A stretch of 64,000 nucleotides of DNA, from positions 806,001 through 870,000 of the forward strand of contig NC_010397.1 in assembly GCF_000069185.1 (NCBI RefSeq), read 5' to 3'. The position numbers and the translations under genes are program-made. Under the pieces are notes generated by a model. That model was given only the letters and a program-made list of their open reading frames with translations, ran no database searches and was not told the DNA's origin. This DNA comes from Mycobacteroides abscessus ATCC 19977 (GTDB lineage Bacteria; Actinomycetota; Actinomycetes; Mycobacteriales; Mycobacteriaceae). Below, in pieces: positions 62,453 through 64,000 of this stretch; position 1 is the first letter of the stretch, and every line of letters starts with the position of its first letter.

Positions 62453-63445
62453 CTAACCGCCGATCGCGCTCATCGGGCGGTCCGGCTGCAGGAAGGACGG
62501 GTCGTTGATGCCGTGCCCCGGCTTCTTGCCCCACATGGCGGCCTGCCAGGCCGATGCCACCTCGGCGTCGGACGCGCCCGAGCGGAGCAGGCCGCGCAGA
62601 TCCGTCTCGGTGGTGGCGAACAGGCAATTGCGCACCTGCCCGTCCGCGGTCAACCGGGTGCGGTCGCAGTCGCCACAGAACGGCCGGGACACCGACGCGA
62701 TGATTCCGACCGTCGCCGGGCCCCCGTTCACCAGCCAGCGTTGCGCTGGGGCGCTGCCGCGGGGCGCGGGATCCTCGCTCAGGGAGAACTCCCGGCTGAG
62801 TGCGGCATGGATCTCGTCTGCCGTCACCATGCGGGCCCGGCTCCAGCTGTGTCCGGCGTCCAGGGGCATCTGCTCGATGATCCGCAGTTCGTACCCGTGC
62901 TCCAGGCTGAAATGCAGCAGGGCGACGGCATCCTCTTTGTACTGCTCGGGTGTCAGCACCGCGTTGATCTTTATCGGCGACAGCCCGGCAGATCCTGCCG
63001 CCTTCAGGCCCAGCAGCACGTCGGACAGCCGATCCCGCCGGGTGATCGCGGCAAAACGATGGGCGTCCAAGGTATCCAGCGAGACGTTGATGCGGTCCAA
63101 TCCGGCCTCTCGCAGCGCAACCGCCTTACGGTCGAGTCCGACGCCGTTGGTGGTGACGGCAATGTCCGGGCGCGGCGACATGCCGGCGACGGCGGCAACG
63201 AGCTTCTCCAGGTCCTTGAATATCAGCGGCTCACCACCGGTGAATCGAACGCTGTCAATCCCGAGGCGTGTCACGGCGATCCCGATGAGTCTGATGTATT
63301 CATCGGTGGTGAGCAGTGTCTCGCTGCGCAGCCAGTCCAGTCCTTCGGCGGGCATACAGTAGGTGCAGCGCAGATTGCACCGGTCGGTCAACGACACCCG
63401 TAAGTCGGTCGCGATGCGGCCGAACGAATCAATTAACGGGGTCAT
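62453..63445 (-). CDS. moaA: GTP 3',8-cyclase MoaA (radical SAM)
   Basis: A 330-residue radical SAM enzyme making the first molybdenum-cofactor intermediate from GTP. The SAM cluster motif is in DRCNLRCTYCMPAEG (CxxxCxxC, about residues 22-29), GGEP follows at RFTGGEPLI, and the second cluster is in FCGDCDRTRLTADGQVRNCLF. The C terminus ends SAIGG, the Gly-Gly tail required for activity. ATG 63445 is taken; an extension to 63544 adds residues with no family match and would overlap the cspB start. Corresponds to moaA2. Confidence 0.94.
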   Translation of the reverse strand: MTPLIDSFGRIATDLRVSLTDRCNLRCTYCMPAEGLDWLRSETLLTTDEYIRLIGIAVTRLGIDSVRFTGGEPLIFKDLEKLVAAVAGMSPRPDIAVTTNGVGLDRKAVALREAGLDRINVSLDTLDAHRFAAITRRDRLSDVLLGLKAAGSAGLSPIKINAVLTPEQYKEDAVALLHFSLEHGYELRIIEQMPLDAGHSWSRARMVTADEIHAALSREFSLSEDPAPRGSAPAQRWLVNGGPATVGIIASVSRPFCGDCDRTRLTADGQVRNCLFATTETDLRGLLRSGASDAEVASAWQAAMWGKKPGHGINDPSFLQPDRPMSAIGG

Positions 63446-63537
63446 AAGTCCAGCGTAGCGACCACTTGCGCGAGCCGAGTAGGATGACCAGTCACCGCGT
63501 CCTGATTGGGGCGCGTTAATCATGTGAGGTGAGTGCA

Positions 63538-63951
63538 GTGCCAACCGGCAAGGTCAAGTGGTACGACGCCGAGAAGGGCTTCGGCTTCCTGTCGCAAGAG
63601 GACGGCGAGGACGTGTACGTCCGGTCCTCGGCGCTGCCTGCTGGCGTTGAGGGACTCAAGGCCGGACAAAAGGTCGAGTTCGGCATGGCCGCCGGCCGTC
63701 GTGGGCCGCAGGCATTGAGCCTCAAGCTCATCGACGCGCCACCGTCGGTGCAGAAGACGCGCCGCGAGAGCAGCGGGCCGGTCAACCACAAGCACACCAC
63801 CGACGAACTGCACGGAATGATCGAAGACATGATCACGCTGCTGGAGGGCACGGTGCAGACCGAGCTGCGTAAGGGGCGTTACCCGGACCGCAAGATCGCC
63901 CGCAAGGTGTCCGAGGTTGTCCGCGCTGTCGCCAGCGAGTTGGACGCCTGA
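63538..63951 (+). CDS. cspB: Cold shock protein CspB with C-terminal extension
   Basis: A 137-residue protein. The N-terminal 70 residues are a cold-shock domain with the RNA-binding motifs [15 protein letters not shown] and [13 protein letters not shown]. The C-terminal 65 residues ([19 protein letters not shown], then [22 protein letters not shown]) form a predicted helical extension seen in the Rv0871-type CspB. GTG 63538 (VPTGKVKW) matches the family start and follows a GAGGTGAG site; GTG 63529 is an alternative. The last 49 bases of the window downstream of it contain only a possible beginning of another gene. Confidence 0.93.
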   Translation: MPTGKVKWYDAEKGFGFLSQEDGEDVYVRSSALPAGVEGLKAGQKVEFGMAAGRRGPQALSLKLIDAPPSVQKTRRESSGPVNHKHTTDELHGMIEDMITLLEGTVQTELRKGRYPDRKIARKVSEVVRAVASELDA

Positions 63952-64000
63952 TCTGACACCCGTCCGCGCCGAGGATGTGATGGCGGCGCTCGACGCCGCC

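Noticed and set aside
62113..63445. Molybdenum cofactor riboswitch upstream of moaA/moaD
   Set aside because: The moaA start at 63445 lies next to the divergent cspB gene and leaves too little room; none of the Moco motif elements was recognised.

Overview
The window comes from a rapidly growing mycobacterium, most likely the Mycobacteroides abscessus/chelonae group. Three things suggest this. The gene order dapC - fadA - fadB ... XPB helicase - helicase-associated protein - small ORF - moaC - mog - moaE ... rpfA - moaD - moaA - cspB follows M. tuberculosis Rv0858c to Rv0871, as I recall it. An MmpL/acyltransferase locus resembling the M. abscessus mmpL8 region is inserted after fadB. Most of the DNA is GC-rich with many GTG starts. 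Assignments rest on motifs and recalled family knowledge; no database search was run.

Positions 1-16.3 kb hold an amino-acid catabolic island. An APC permease (cut by the window edge), a GMC oxidoreductase and an aldehyde dehydrogenase come first. They are followed by what looks like a complete 5-aminovalerate pathway for L-lysine: DavB (lysine 2-monooxygenase), DavA (5-aminovaleramide amidase), DavT-type aminotransferase, DavD-type semialdehyde dehydrogenase, a family III CoA-transferase and glutaryl-CoA dehydrogenase. A short NAD-glutamate dehydrogenase lies between davA and davT and could regenerate 2-oxoglutarate. A PucR-type regulator closes the block.

Positions 16.3-24.7 kb hold a carboxylesterase and an SDR around a divergent palindrome. 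Next comes an AT-rich, probably acquired segment (about 18.07-20.9 kb) with two DoxX-like membrane proteins and an Old Yellow Enzyme. A GC-rich second Old Yellow Enzyme with an SRPBCC protein follows, then a TetR-SDR-crotonase operon behind a 41-bp palindrome.

Positions 24.7-29.3 kb (minus strand) form a six-gene overlapping operon: two OB-fold proteins, two thiolase-like lipid-transfer proteins, a crotonase and a TetR, with a 27-bp palindrome at its promoter. This looks like a thiolase/DUF35 C-C lyase system for a sterol-type or branched acyl-CoA. Positions 29.7-33.5 kb encode four envelope proteins of no family I recognise, including two paralogues and one protein with an internal repeat.

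Positions 33.5-41.6 kb are lipid and core genes: alpha-methylacyl-CoA racemase, an esterase, dapC, two paralogous small exported proteins, and fadA-fadB. The racemase and fadA promoters share an 18-nt palindromic sequence. Positions 41.6-52.9 kb hold a lipid-export locus (PapA-like acyltransferase, serine esterase, second acyltransferase, MmpL) and a TetR-controlled flavin monooxygenase / F420-type oxidoreductase / SRPBCC operon.

Positions 52.9-64 kb are conserved mycobacterial core: XPB helicase, helicase-associated protein, molybdenum-cofactor genes on both sides of rpfA, a c-di-AMP (ydaO-type) riboswitch ahead of rpfA, two tandem methyltransferases and cspB. I saw no rRNA, tRNA, CRISPR array or intact insertion sequence.
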